From Berberis thunbergii (Eukaryota > Streptophyta > Magnoliopsida > Ranunculales > Berberidaceae), in NCBI GenBank assembly GCA_003290165.1, contig QNQO01000535.1, positions 124,001 to 188,000 of the forward strand: a DNA stretch of 64,000 nucleotides. The letters run 5' to 3'. The notes below the pieces were generated by a model. That model was not told where the DNA came from. It made no database searches and saw only the letters and a list, made by a program, of their open reading frames with translations. Below are positions 55,301 through 64,000 of this stretch, piece after piece. Both the position numbers and the translations under genes were made by a program. Position 1 is the stretch's first letter. Every line of letters begins with the position of its first letter.

Positions 55301-56065
55301 GTAAATGGTATCATATAACATAAGATTTTTTTAAGACCTCCTAGTGTAATGTAGAAAATATCAACACGATATATAGATGTATGTAAGTAGCTCCAGCCTC
55401 CAGCAAAGCACAAGATAATTTATTTTAAAAAATAAATTACATTACTCAATCATCACCTTTAATAACCTCAAATTTCACAATCATCGTAAATTGTCACAAA
55501 AAGGACAACATAACTAACTTCAAGAAGAATTTCTTCATGATGTTTAGAATGTTTCCTTTGGAGAGATGATCCAACCGATAAAAAAGGAGTAGCAGACACA
55601 ATAAAATTTCTTAGTCATTTTGAGATGTGAACAGTCTGAATATGTATTGTTATAATGGTATAGCGGTTGAATGTGTTAGTCATTAGTGAAATACTTACTA
55701 AACAAGGACTCCTTAATTCAATAGTACTACCTAAATTAAATAAAATAAGCTAAACTCCTACTTAACGTTACTTGCAAAGGAATAGTTTCCTAACATTTTC
55801 TCTTCCAATAAAACTACACCCAATTGAGATGGAATTTCTGAGATAAAATAACTGAGATAGAATATTGATAAACTGTAAAAATATCGAATCGCCACTTGAA
55901 CCAAATAGAGGAAACTTTCTGAGAATTTGAACTGAAAAAAGAGATTGGGAAGTGAAATTACCTGATAAACGTTGCATTGACGGAGAGTGAAGAACCTCCT
56001 CCTCTGAAGAAGAAGAACAAGAAATTGTTTCTTTGAACGTTCGAGATGGAGATGCTCGTCGCCAT
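43293..56065 (-). CDS. CPP1-like (DUF3353) chloroplast J-like membrane protein, complete
   Basis: Ten exons join to 867 bases, 288 residues plus TGA: 55962-56065, 55029-55137, 54591-54695, 54378-54455, 53269-53324, 53011-53068, 46980-47105, 46757-46852, 46144-46215, 43293-43355. All have GT-AG borders and matching phases. Residues 1 to about 52 are Ser/aromatic-rich with no acidic residue, ending at VCSA, as in a chloroplast transit peptide. Residues about 69-128 form a J-like domain (NPYEVLGV to LERAYDKIM) without the HPD motif. Four hydrophobic segments follow (about 160-178, 184-200, 230-258, 269-287). The relative CPP1 acts as a holdase-type chaperone for the chlorophyll enzyme POR in plastid membranes; this paralogue group (like Arabidopsis At2g20920 and At3g51140) is less studied, so its client is unknown. 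Introns 6 (5.9 kb) and 9 (2.8 kb) hold transposons. A TATA-like stretch lies 120-140 bp upstream. Confidence 0.95.
43890..45791. mobile_element. Possible small LTR-type element in intron 9 of the CPP1-like gene
   Basis: Two direct repeats (43890-44163 and 45558-45791) share GATAGAATAAAAC, CATCAATCAA-TGATTACA and AACCTAATTGGACTGTTACT-type words and flank 1.4 kb. Next to the left copy CTCATCCTCGATCTTAAAGT resembles sequence found in decayed retrotransposons. No TSD or pol was seen. Strand not fixed. Confidence 0.55.
45795..46140 (-). mobile_element. Possible 3' end fragment of a LINE
   Basis: A T-rich run, then CGGTAAAACACAAAAGATTG, looks on the minus strand like the tail end of a plant LINE with its 3' region. 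Coding support is lacking. Confidence 0.3.
46144..46215 (-). CDS. CPP1-like exon 9
   Basis: This exon has 24 codons, GFTAILNLIEFFGMAIPVVL then FNNQ, ending at CAG-GTATTA. Confidence 0.94.
46757..46852 (-). CDS. CPP1-like exon 8 (membrane segment 3)
   Basis: This exon has 32 codons: an acidic loop EEGEDDGRAMRMGKR, then SLSLVFGCIAAASL before GTACGG. Confidence 0.94.
46980..47105 (-). CDS. CPP1-like exon 7 (membrane segments 1-2)
   Basis: This exon has 42 codons starting TVWIIIQRTAEWKPLQFLAF. Two hydrophobic stretches are separated by a short polar loop. It ends SPTFT at a GTGAGT donor. Confidence 0.95.
47106..48914. other. CPP1-like intron 6, left part
   Basis: No exon was recognised. An A18 run is at about 47357. 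The frame at 47563-48030 contains CCCGATCCAGTGAAAC and ACCGGATGGTCTGGAACG-like repeats that recall AACCGG-rich DNA transposons, but no ends were found. Confidence 0.4.
48923..49477. mobile_element. Non-autonomous hAT-like element, 555 bp
   Basis: Ends are TAGGGTGGGCAA and, reversed, TAGGAGTGGGCAA. Exact TSD ATATAGTC at 48915-48922 and 49478-49485. Both arms are arrays of AACCGA/TCGGTT words. No coding. It lies in CPP1-like intron 6. Confidence 0.95.
49486..50289. other. CPP1-like intron 6, with a truncated hAT-like end
   Basis: At 49795-49972 ACCGG-rich sequence ends in GTTGCCCACCCCTGCCT, whose reverse (GGGGTGGGCAAC) matches the end type of the element at 48923. The left end is missing. Nothing else recognised. 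Confidence 0.45.
50290..51520 (-). mobile_element. LINE relic E, minus strand, interrupted
   Basis: The right part (51130-51385) encodes the zf-RVT-like MPAQMCFFLWVNCQGKMLT, CDLCNHFDESSDHLL; the left part (50310-50510) encodes LWKERNQHTSKSNLSHWS, the usual ORF2 end. Between them (about 50545-51125) is GATTAATC-rich sequence resembling the element at 29835, probably an insertion. It lies in CPP1-like intron 6. Confidence 0.75.
51521..53010. other. CPP1-like intron 6, right part
   Basis: No exon, RNA gene or transposon end was recognised. Confidence 0.5.
53011..53068 (-). CDS. CPP1-like exon 6 (start of first membrane segment)
   Basis: One base completes Arg; FTKSIVNDMRINMALSAIF follows, ending in phase 0 at GTAAGT. 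Confidence 0.92.
53269..53324 (-). CDS. CPP1-like exon 5
   Basis: This exon has 18 codons plus two bases: VSKDIKYADKQPIVPWGP, then AG of a split Arg codon. It links the J-like domain to the membrane part. Confidence 0.92.
53325..54377. other. CPP1-like intron 4
   Basis: Plain AT-rich intron; an A12 run is near 53430. No transposon ends were seen. Confidence 0.6.
54378..54455 (-). CDS. CPP1-like exon 4 (J-like helix III)
   Basis: This exon has 26 codons: LERAYDKIMMSQLTNRKKG, then LAFGSFK before GTGGAA. The AYDKIM part matches J-domain helix III. Confidence 0.93.
54591..54695 (-). CDS. CPP1-like exon 3 (J-like domain)
   Basis: This exon has 35 codons, VLGVNSIAGFDMIKSAYTRK to GDEVTASQ, before GTAGGT. 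It corresponds to J-domain helices I and II. Where a true J protein has HPD this has no such motif. Confidence 0.93.
55029..55137 (-). CDS. CPP1-like exon 2
   Basis: The first base completes a Ser codon. The exon then encodes TSYRLHSRHQPYFRLVCSAA and ends SDINPYE, where the J-like domain begins, in phase 0 at GTATTT. Confidence 0.92.
55138..55961. other. CPP1-like intron 1
   Basis: AT-rich intron without recognised inserts. Intron 2 (54696-55028) likewise holds nothing. Confidence 0.6.
55962..56065 (-). CDS. CPP1-like exon 1 (transit peptide)
   Basis: The ATG at 56063-56065 opens MATSISISNVQRNNFLFFFF; the exon holds 34 codons plus two bases (AG) before GTAATT. The run of five codons FLFFFF is unusual but still fits a transit peptide. 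Confidence 0.9.
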
Positions 56066-56850
56066 TTCCTTTAGGGCTTCAGTCGGGAGGAAGCCTGTGC
56101 CGTTAAGATTACAAACCTAATATCTCTAACTTCCGCTCCTAACACCACCACTAAAACCAAATAATCACATTTTCTAAACGCCATATTATAATATATTATA
56201 TAGAAAGGAAAGTGAGGTGAGGTGGCGGTATTAGTCAGATCATGGTGTGAGTAGAAGGGACCCGCCACGGTTACATGCTATTGAAATATTTACTTAATCA
56301 AAATCCCAAGATAAAGCTTAACTTGACTGCAAAGCATTTTACATTTTTGAAGAAAAAACAACAAACCTACATTTAGGTTAGATAAACCTATATTTACTTC
56401 TTCAAGTTGCAGCATCCCAAACCTACATATGGTAAGAATCACCACGACTCAGATATTATGTTCATCATTTATCATAAACATGTATAAAGTTTATGCTTAG
56501 AAACTAGAATGTAATATATTTCTGATCAAGTGTGATATTCAAGTTTCCTTGTGACAACCACTTAAACCCGTAACATTCACCAATTGCTTCAATGCCTTTA
56601 GGGTTATAACCTATTAATTCAAATCATTACGCTTACTAAAGACCATGATAACCAAAGGTTTACTCCTGTCACTTCAATGATCACATCTTCACAATCAAAG
56701 TTTTAAGATGCTCAAGGGTTTGAAAATACATCTGCATGCTCAGATGTTTGAGACGATGACCTATTGTGCCTACAGGTTTACAACTCAGAATTAACGCTTA
56801 CTGACAATCACGATGGGCAAGAGTTTACAACTCATAATGCTTACTGAAAA
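56066..56850 (-). promoter_or_regulatory. Upstream region of the CPP1-like gene
   Basis: This is the whole interval between the start codon and the TSD of the LTR element. Apart from the TATA-like run it has no recognised sites. The LTR element lies head-to-head with the gene, so its 5' LTR promoter points away from it. Confidence 0.45.
56187..56202 (-). promoter_or_regulatory. TATA-like stretch upstream of CPP1-like gene
   Basis: On the minus strand an AT-only run with overlapping TATATA/TATAAT words lies about 120-140 bp before the start codon. That spacing would give a leader of about 90-110 bases. It is the only such run in the 790 bp between the gene and the LTR element at 56856. Inferred from position only. 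Confidence 0.45.
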
Positions 56851-56855
56851 ATCAT

Positions 56856-57365
56856 TGATGATACATCAAAATAGACTGATCATCACGATCGTACACGTGG
56901 CATAATGCCCCATCACGAGAATACAACGCTCGATCCATTGGATCAGCTCATAAAGCCCAGAAGGATTGAAGACAATTATAGAGGCCCATCTCTAAAAAAG
57001 CGTAAGCAGGATCTGAATCCAGACCCAGACGAGTCAAAGCCCAAATCCAAGCCCGACATACATTCTCTCATTAAAAAAAAAAAGAACGTTGCACCAAGAA
57101 AGAGCCGTGGAGGGGACTATTACAGAAATATCTCCTTCTGTTGCGCCTTACATGCTTAAGTCACGCAAAGAGTTAACTACGACTATTATAAAAGGTAAAA
57201 GGAACATTCGACAGAGGTATGCAATTTTAACTTACTTCGCCTTTTTCTAACAGAATTACTAACTTAAGCATCGGAGTACCTTCAGCCACCAAAAATGTGG
57301 TTTTTGGCTGTCTAACAGTGGTTTTACAGGTCAAACTAACAGGAAAATGATTTTTGGATGCATCA
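56856..57365 (+). repeat. 5' LTR of LTR retrotransposon 2
   Basis: 510 bp. It starts TGATGATACATC and ends GGATGCATCA. A possible TATA word (TATTATAAAAGG, about 57184) lies in the LTR as expected for a pol II promoter. Confidence 0.88.
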
Positions 57366-57473
57366 ATTTTGCGTCACTCGTGAGGAACAATGAGTTTCCT
57401 CTTCTAAACACAAAACAAATGATGATAAAGTTTACCACAGTCTGACAAAAGATCCACAAACCATCAGAGGATA

Positions 57474-58945
57474 ATGATGCAGACTACAGTTCCCCAATCC
57501 GATAATGATCGCGACCACACTCCCGCTGACGTATCAATAACGGTCCAAGGAGAAGATACAACCCGAATCAACGAACCAGTAGCATCCGAGAACGCAAATC
57601 CACCACACGCAATAGTCCAAACAACTATCGACACCACCACGGATCCTCGGGTAGATTCACTCATAACCCAGATGGAATACGTAACAATGATGTTGGAAAG
57701 GATCGCACAGAAGCACAGTCAACTAGCTAACCCGGTTCAAGCACAACCACAACAAAAACACTGCCAATCGAACTTAAGATAGCAGAACCCCAACAAGGAA
57801 ACTTCAAAAGCAGCGAGCTTCCTTGAGGCAGAAATCAGCTATATGAAGGAACGCTTACCGAAATCCCATTCAGAATAAGAGTCACGGGTCCTAATGTATT
57901 ATACAAATTGGCAAAATTGCCATTTTCTGATGCCTTCATGAAAAAAGCTATACCGAAAAAATTCACTCCACCAAAGTTCGAGGTGTACAATGGAACTTCT
58001 TACCCGACCGATCATTTAAGACACTTCCACCACTTGATGGCCTGAAGGAGACAACGAAATCAATTTTATGCAGAACATTCCCAATCTGCCTCACTCCTAC
58101 AGCAATGAACTGGTTCAATAGTCTACCACCAAAATCGATAGATTCCTTTCAAGCCCTGGCCACCGCTTTCATCACCAGATTTATCAAAATCCAACGGATG
58201 AGAAAAATGCCACACTACCTCCTTCATATCAAACGAAAATCTGAAGAAACGATACAGGAATATGTCACTCGCTTTACCAATGAACTGACAATGATCAACG
58301 GATATAACAATGACATAGCCGCAACAACCTTCGTGGCTGGATTAAAGAGAGGTTACTTCTTTGACGTTCTTAACTTGGAGCCCCCAAAGGGCATGACAAT
58401 CCTGCTAAAACAAACATAAAAGCATATCTCCCTAGAAGAGATGAAAGCATTCAGGAAGAAAAATGATCAAGAAAGAGAAAATTTCTCAATAAAACGAGAA
58501 AGAAAGGACAACAAGAAGGCAACAATCCATTGAAGAAGCATCGAAATAGCGAAAAAAATGATTCGCGACGACTAGAATTCGGGAAGTCGCAACCAATACG
58601 AGCTCGACACGAACGGGTAATAAGCATAATGAAAACCGCATACAAACCATACAAACCTCTGAAGACAAGTCGAACAAACATACTAAACACATAGCGAAGT
58701 GGGATAACATTAACTGGCCGCTTCGGATGACAGGGGACCCAGAAGGAAGAAATAAAAGAAAATATTGCTCATTCCATAGGGATCATGGGCACGATATTGA
58801 AGAATGTTACAACTTAAAATACGAAATTGAACACTGGGTTCAAAAAGGATTACTAGACAAATTCATCGGGATGCGAGAAAATAGATATAATGGAAAAATA
58901 AAGCATACAATGTTGCGTCATCAAAAGAACAGTCCAGAAAATTGA
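57474..58945 (+). pseudogene. gag of LTR retrotransposon 2, broken
   Basis: A polar N-terminal part (from MMQTTVPQSDNDRDHT, 57474) is followed by PFSDAFMKKAIPKKFTPPKF-like sequence at 57930. The Retrotrans_gag core MNWFNSLPPKSIDSFQALAT and then FITRFIKIQRMRK is at 58105-58200. A Cys/His cluster YCSFHRDHGHDIEECYNLK (about 58762) is the zinc-knuckle-like motif of this lineage. Several stops and frameshifts separate these parts, so no intact gag is made. Confidence 0.85.
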
Positions 58946-59393
58946 TGTGCACCACACGTTGCAGAACCAGAGGAAGCAAAACACATGAAGAAGCTAGGCA
59001 AACCCCTCACTTATCTATATCGGAACAAGGGTACCAACGAAACACTTCATAAAACATGGAAACGCCTGCATCATCCAATCCGTACAAATAAAATGACCCC
59101 ATCAGCAATTGCAATATTTAGTCAAACCACTAAACAACACGCGAGGAAGAAGCAAATAAAAATGAAACACCAGCCTCAACGCAAAGACTGACAATAAGCA
59201 AAGGAAAACGAAGCAAACAATACTCTAAATCAGTATAAAAGCCTTAATCGCCAAAACTTATGAAATACTCAAGGAAAAATCACTAAAAATTACGGATTCA
59301 GGAGCTCCAAATTTTCGTGTGGACATCAAATCGGCCACACAAGGCCGTCAAACAGTAAAAGTCGAAAACACAAAACTTCTGGTCCGATCAACC

Positions 59394-59935
59394 ACGAAGT
59401 AAAGGTTGGACACCCGAGTTACCCAAACATTAAAAAAAAAAACTTTGAATTGACCGAGGTGTTGAGTTAACGAAGTAAATGTTGGACACCCAAGTCACCT
59501 AAACATAAAAAAAACTTTGAATCGATCAAGGTGTCGAGTTAACGAAGTAAAGGTTGGGACCCGAGTCACCTAAACATAAAAATTTTTGAATCAACTGAGG
59601 TGTCGAATTAACGAAGTAAAGGTTGGACACCCAAGTCACCTAATCATAAAAAAACTTCAAATCGACCGAGGTGTCAAGTTAACGAAGTAAAAGTTGGACA
59701 CCCGAGTCACCAAAATATAAAAAACTTTGAATCGATCGAGGTGTCGAGTTAACGAAGTAAAGGTCTGACACTCGAGTTACATAAACACAAAAAACTTTGA
59801 ATCGACCGAGATGTCAAACTAAAAAAGTAAAGGTCGGACGCCCGAGACACCTAAACATGAAAAACTTTGAATCGGCTGAAATGTTGAAATACCGAAGTAA
59901 AGGTTGGACACCCGAGTCACTAAAAGGCAAATAAA
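59394..59935. repeat. 70-bp minisatellite inside LTR retrotransposon 2
   Basis: About 7.6 copies start near 59394, 59470, 59542, 59611, 59682, 59752, 59822 and 59892. Each has CGAAGTAAAGGTTGGACACC, AGTCACCTAAACAT, an A run and ACTTTGAATCGACCGAGGTG. Copies differ at several sites and in A-run length. It separates gag from the antisense ORF. Confidence 0.95.
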
Positions 59936-60135
59936 AAAGTTTGAGCTAAGGGAATGAATAAATACAGTCTGAAAATATACAGGTGAAAAGCAATCCCTTA
60001 CAAACAAATCAGAAAGAAAGACAATAACCAGCCGTTAAACAAGAAACACGCACGAAAGTAGTTATAAAATAGCTTGACACAAAAACTACGATAGTTACAA
60101 AAAACAAAAAAGTTCATATTTATTGATAAACACTA

Positions 60136-62603
60136 CTATGTTACATCCAAATAAGGTAATAAAAAAGCGGGAAAGGAAACATGAGCAATGGCATGATCAA
60201 TATAAGTTGGAACCGGGGAAGAAATCTTTTCAGGAGAAGGAAACATCAATGGCTTCGGAATACTTGATGATAGAAGGGGCAATGACTCCCCTGCTGCTGG
60301 AGCAGGTTCCTCGGCATCATCATCCTCAAACACTTCACCGACCAAATGATGACACTTATACAAGTCTTCCCTGAGCCCTTCATTATAATCAAGAAGCTCA
60401 ACCTGCCCGCCAACAACTCGCTTCCAATCTTCAGCTTCGACCACACGAAGCCTATCCTTAGCAGCAGTGAGTTCATTTTTTGCCGCAGCAAGTTGTTATT
60501 CAGCAGTGGAAAGCATACCAGAAGCATCTGCCATGACATCATCAAGCGCAACAATTATTTGTTCCACCCAACCCTCAGCAGCGTCACACATAGGGGATTG
60601 TTCCAATCCAGAACAAGAAACTTCAACAAAAACCTCTTTCTCAGCAAACATTTCTTTTTCCACATCGCGAAGATGGGCGCAAGCCTCATCTAGCTTAGCT
60701 TTCAAGGAGTCAAGATCAACAACAGACTTATCCCGTAGATTATTCGCCTCCGCCAAAGATTCTCGAGCGGCCACAACAACTTGTCCAATCCCGTGCATTG
60801 CATTTTCAGCAAATCAAATTAGGAAAGGACATGAGAAAATATCAGCAATAGCGTTGCCAACCTCCTCTCCAAAAGAACCACTTGATGACAACCAGCTCAA
60901 TAAACCAAGCCCATTACCCCTGCGTAAGCAAGATGATTCATCCCGTCCATTATCTGCTCAAGACCATGGTCAATATGATCAAACGGGTCAAGCACGGGCA
61001 TCGAATGCCTCTCCACAAACCGCCTGTACCATTCATTTACCAGTCTACGAGCACCATCCTGCACATCGAACTGGGTAAACCAATAGAACTTGCCATCAGA
61101 CTTGATACAAATATCCTTCGGCCTAGGCTCAATCCAACTAATCCATGGATGCAGGATGCGAGGATCCGAAAGCACCAAAGAACCAACTCCGACATCAGGG
61201 AGAACAAATGGAATAGCAGTAACAATAGAGAAACCACGTTTACCTTCCCGTCGAAAAGTATCTGTGGCAAGGGAAGGAATGGTGGTAGCGGCAAAAACAA
61301 GAGAAACCTATCGATTAAGAAAATAAACCAGAAACCCGGCTGCTTTGATGACGTCAATGAAGGAGAAGGAAAATTATCCCTAAGACTTCGACCACTAACA
61401 TTGCCTTTAGACTGCTCCATCGCCAACTAGAGCATTTCCTCATTGATGGCGCGAGGATTACTCGGTAGTGTTCCAAACACCATAGGCAAAAAAAAGCTTC
61501 ATCTCATCATCATCCAGCGGACGAATAGTTTCTTTCTTACTCCTCTCCAACACGAGTCTTAACTCCTCAACCGCCTCGAGAGATTCACAATCCCGTTTTT
61601 CAACATCATCACGAGAAAGACCCGGGCGAGAAACAATATATCCCCAACAGAACCGTGACAAGTCACAAGCCGAGTAGAACCACGATTTGAAAGTCGTTTC
61701 TTCCTTGGAACTTGAACAAGATCTATGGGTAATTGCCTTGATGAATTGGTAGACCTTGTAAGTTTTTTATTTCGCGAAACAGGAGCGAAAACACTGACAG
61801 AAACATTGAAATCCATAACATCTCAGACAGAGCTCACTTCCCAATCAATGCTAGCATCACTAATGCCAAAACGAGTAATACGGGCTGCCCTTAGCACAAG
61901 CCTCAGTAAATAAAGCTCGTTTCGCTTCACTCATAGTGTATTGACCACTACGCTCCAGGAAGTCATCGAAAAGAAACGTCTCAACAGGAAAACGGGCAAG
62001 TTTCAAAAACTCTTCACTTATCTTCTGTTCCTCAGCTGATAAAAAAAGATTATTCCGCCTATTGGGAACTCGAAATGATCGAAAAATCAACCGACCTCGC
62101 AATCGAAAGCAGCCAGAGTTCACGGAAGCATAGAACCAAGACCGCGACCAATCAAGAATGCCATCACTAAGGTTCTCAAAACAATCAGGAGAACAAAAAA
62201 AACAAATCTTGTTGTTCACCAACAGACCGACCACCGAATGCAGAGTCCTAACAGTTAAAGGAATACTAGCAAGGGTAGCCCTTGCATAGGAAGAAACCAT
62301 CACCTTCCAACCATTGGGGCCCATATGGGCATGAGGAATACCCAAGAAATTCAAATACTCCCAATACAACTTCGAAACAGGGAATCAAAAGCTAGAAGAA
62401 AACATGCACGAATACAGTATGATGTATCTGGCCTTTGGGTTACAATGTCTATCATCCGGTCTAGGCATCATAAGCTCGACGTCGGACGGTAGATTATAAT
62501 TAGAACGAAGGCTCTCCAAAGTCGACTGAAAAGCTCTATTAGGAGAGTAATGAGCCTCACAAAGAGTCAGCGATTTACCACTTAACTTATCACCAACAGA
62601 CAT
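60136..62603 (-). pseudogene. Antisense extra ORF of LTR retrotransposon 2 (Transposase_28-like), broken
   Basis: A start at 62601-62603 reads MSVGDKLSGKSLTLCEAH, followed by NLPSDVELMMPRPDDR and, after one in-frame TGA at 62385, LYWEYLNFLGIPHAHMGPNG and WKVMVSSYA. This order (LP-DVELR-P-P-DR, then EFL--LGI---QL-PN-W) resembles the plant family labelled putative gypsy-type transposon (Transposase_28). Further on, after frameshifts: PHPWISWIEPRPK-like and FYWFTQFDVQDGARRLV (about 61060), a coiled coil RESLAEANNLRDKSVVDLDS (about 60750) and an acidic stretch EVFEDDDAEEPAP (about 60310). The function of such antisense ORFs is unknown. Confidence 0.75.
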
Positions 62604-62918
62604 CGTTGAAAAGCAAAGAAGCAAGGAAAATGAAGAAGAGGAATGAACAAACAAACCCTAAATTCAAAGATAGCGTGAAAAGGGAAAACATATTCACCAC
62701 ATCTTCTTTTATAAAGCCAAGCAATGAAGAGACGACTCATGGGACAGCGTGCTAGATATGATGACGATGCAACGAACGAGCAAGCAAATGATCAAGACAT
62801 CAACTCACGAAAGGCAACTGACAACATTAAATACAAAGCAATGATGAAATGGAAAGGCAAACCGTCACCAACGTTAGTGGCCACATTAACATGTCCACTA
62901 ACTAATTGGGGGAATAGC

Positions 62919-63476
62919 TGAAGATATATCAAAGTTGACCGATCATCACGGCCGTACACGTGGCATAAAGTTTCATCACGAGAATATAACGCTCAATCCA
63001 TTGGGTCAGCTCATAAAGCCCAGAAAGATTGAAGACAATTATAGAAGCCCATCTCTAAGGAAGCATAATTAAGATCTGAATCCAGGCCCAAATGAATCAA
63101 AACCCAAATCCAAGCCCGTTATACGTTATCTCATAAAGAAGAAGAATGTTGCACCAAGAAAGAGTTGTGGAGGGACCTACGCCTCCACGAACGCATCTCC
63201 ACTAAGGAGAAGACTGTTACAGAAACATTTCCTTCCGTTGCGCCTCACATGCTTGAGTCATGCAGAGAGTTAACTGCGACCATTATAAAAGGTAAAGGGA
63301 ACATTCGACAAAGGTATGCAACTTTAACTGAGTTTTGTTTAGATTTACTTCCTTCTTCCAACAGAGTTACCAACTTAAGCATCAGAGTGCCTTCGGCCAC
63401 CAAAAAGGTGGTCTTTGGCAGTCTAACAATGGTTTTGCAGGTCAAACTCACAGGATGACGATTTTTGGACGCATCA
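62919..63476 (+). repeat. 3' LTR of LTR retrotransposon 2
   Basis: 558 bp. It starts TGAAGATATATC and ends GGACGCATCA. Relative to the 5' LTR it has an extra segment of about 36 bp near 63178-63213. The same TATTATAAAAGG word is at about 63281. Confidence 0.88.
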
Positions 63477-63481
63477 ACCAT

Positions 63482-64000
63482 GATATCCACTAGTCAAAAC
63501 TTCAATTCGAACGACCATAGCTTTCAAACCCCAGATGTGATACCTAAGTCGCCCACAAGTTTGTAACTGCTTGCCCACGGGTTTGAAACCTCTGGCCCCC
63601 ATTATTTTTACTTTTGTCATAACTGACTTACCTTTTTTCCCACGACTATATAGTAAATAATTCATTTGTTAATGAGTTGAATTCCAATTGTTCATTTTAT
63701 TTGTATTTTTATTTTTTTAGAGAGGGGGGGGGGGGGGGGTTCATGGCTTAATCTTGAGTTGGTAATTGAAATACTTTTTTTTTCTTTGTGGTTTTCTACT
63801 TTCTCAATTTTGGGTTACATTTGATACGACTCATATAAGTTTTATATATCAATTAAATTAGCAAAGAGGGAAGAAATGTCTCAAATAATTATAGGAAACA
63901 AAAAGTTTTTTGTACATATTGTTTCTTGTAGGTATTGTAGATGTTGAACCAATATTTGACGGAAGGGGTCTGCATTTGTTTATTTGTAGGTATTGTAAAT
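63482..64000. other. Right end of the window, no gene
   Basis: AT-rich sequence with a G16 run at 63724-63739 preceded by a T-rich tract. Nothing else recognised. A short repeat TTGTAGGTATTGTA occurs at about 63927 and 63984. Confidence 0.5.
63724..63739. repeat. Poly-G run (G16)
   Basis: An uninterrupted run of 16 G on the plus strand after AGAG. Such runs can form G-quadruplexes, but they also often mark sequencing or assembly trouble. Confidence 0.8.

Larger units (their letters stand above)
56856..63476 (+). mobile_element. LTR retrotransposon 2, gag plus antisense ORF, no pol
   Basis: LTRs at 56856-57365 and 62919-63476 share CGTACACGTGGCATAA, AAGCCCAGAA and TTTTTGGA-GCATCA ends. Flanks give ATCAT (56851-56855) and ACCAT (63477-63481), a TSD with one mismatch. 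Gag is on the plus strand at 57474-58945. It is followed by a 70-bp tandem array, then a long decayed ORF on the opposite strand. No RT, RNase H or integrase was seen in the 6.6 kb. An extra ORF between the gag/pol side and the 3' LTR plus tandem repeats is a known trait of Tat-lineage Ty3/Gypsy elements (Ogre, Grande), so it is likely a deletion derivative of that lineage. Confidence 0.9.

Noticed and set aside
59280..59310. Retroviral protease motif (ITDSGA)
   Set aside because: Only a three- to four-residue likeness, with no flanking protease pattern and no RT downstream.
59394..59935. CRISPR-like array
   Set aside because: Head-to-tail 70-bp minisatellite without spacers.
60467..61430. 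Plus-strand frames of up to 203 codons in LTR element 2
   Set aside because: They are shadows of the antisense ORF, whose domain-like motifs are on the minus strand.

Overview
The window is plant nuclear DNA, almost certainly from an angiosperm with large, transposon-filled introns. Both recognisable host genes are on the minus strand and are plant families with plant-type GT-AG introns. No prokaryotic operon, rRNA, functional tRNA or CRISPR signal was seen. The species cannot be named from the sequence.

Host gene 1 (36035 down to 5299, continuing left of the window) is a PRAF/RLD-type protein: a PH domain, seven RCC1 repeats, a FYVE zinc finger, a coiled coil and the start of a C-terminal BRX domain. 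Eight exons were placed and all splice phases agree. The exon carrying the end of the BRX domain was not found, so the window probably cuts the gene. Host gene 2 (56065 down to 43293) is a complete ten-exon, 288-residue chloroplast-targeted CPP1-like (DUF3353) J-like membrane protein. About 7.2 kb separates the start of gene 1 from the stop of gene 2.

Most of the rest is mobile DNA, much of it nested in introns. There are seven non-autonomous hAT-like elements with 8-bp target-site duplications (TSDs): 9076-9846, 16875-18146, 26702-27261, 27432-28599, 34306-35165, 42198-42860 and 48923-49477. There are two gag-bearing LTR retrotransposons without recognisable pol: 13641-19694 (minus) and 56856-63476 (plus). 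Both carry tandem repeats downstream of gag, and the second also carries a long broken antisense ORF. Five LINE relics, one tRNA-derived SINE with a 14-bp TSD, one Mutator-like MITE and a decayed plant-mobile-domain (PMD) gene complete the picture.

A clear nesting series lies in intron 5 of gene 1: a LINE is split by an LTR retrotransposon, whose gag is in turn split by a hAT element. The host exons remain open through all of this, so the two genes look functional while their introns act as a transposon sink. No wholly new system could be shown. The best leads are the hAT cluster, a hAT that seems to have captured a host gene fragment with its intron, and the antisense-ORF LTR element with its minisatellite.
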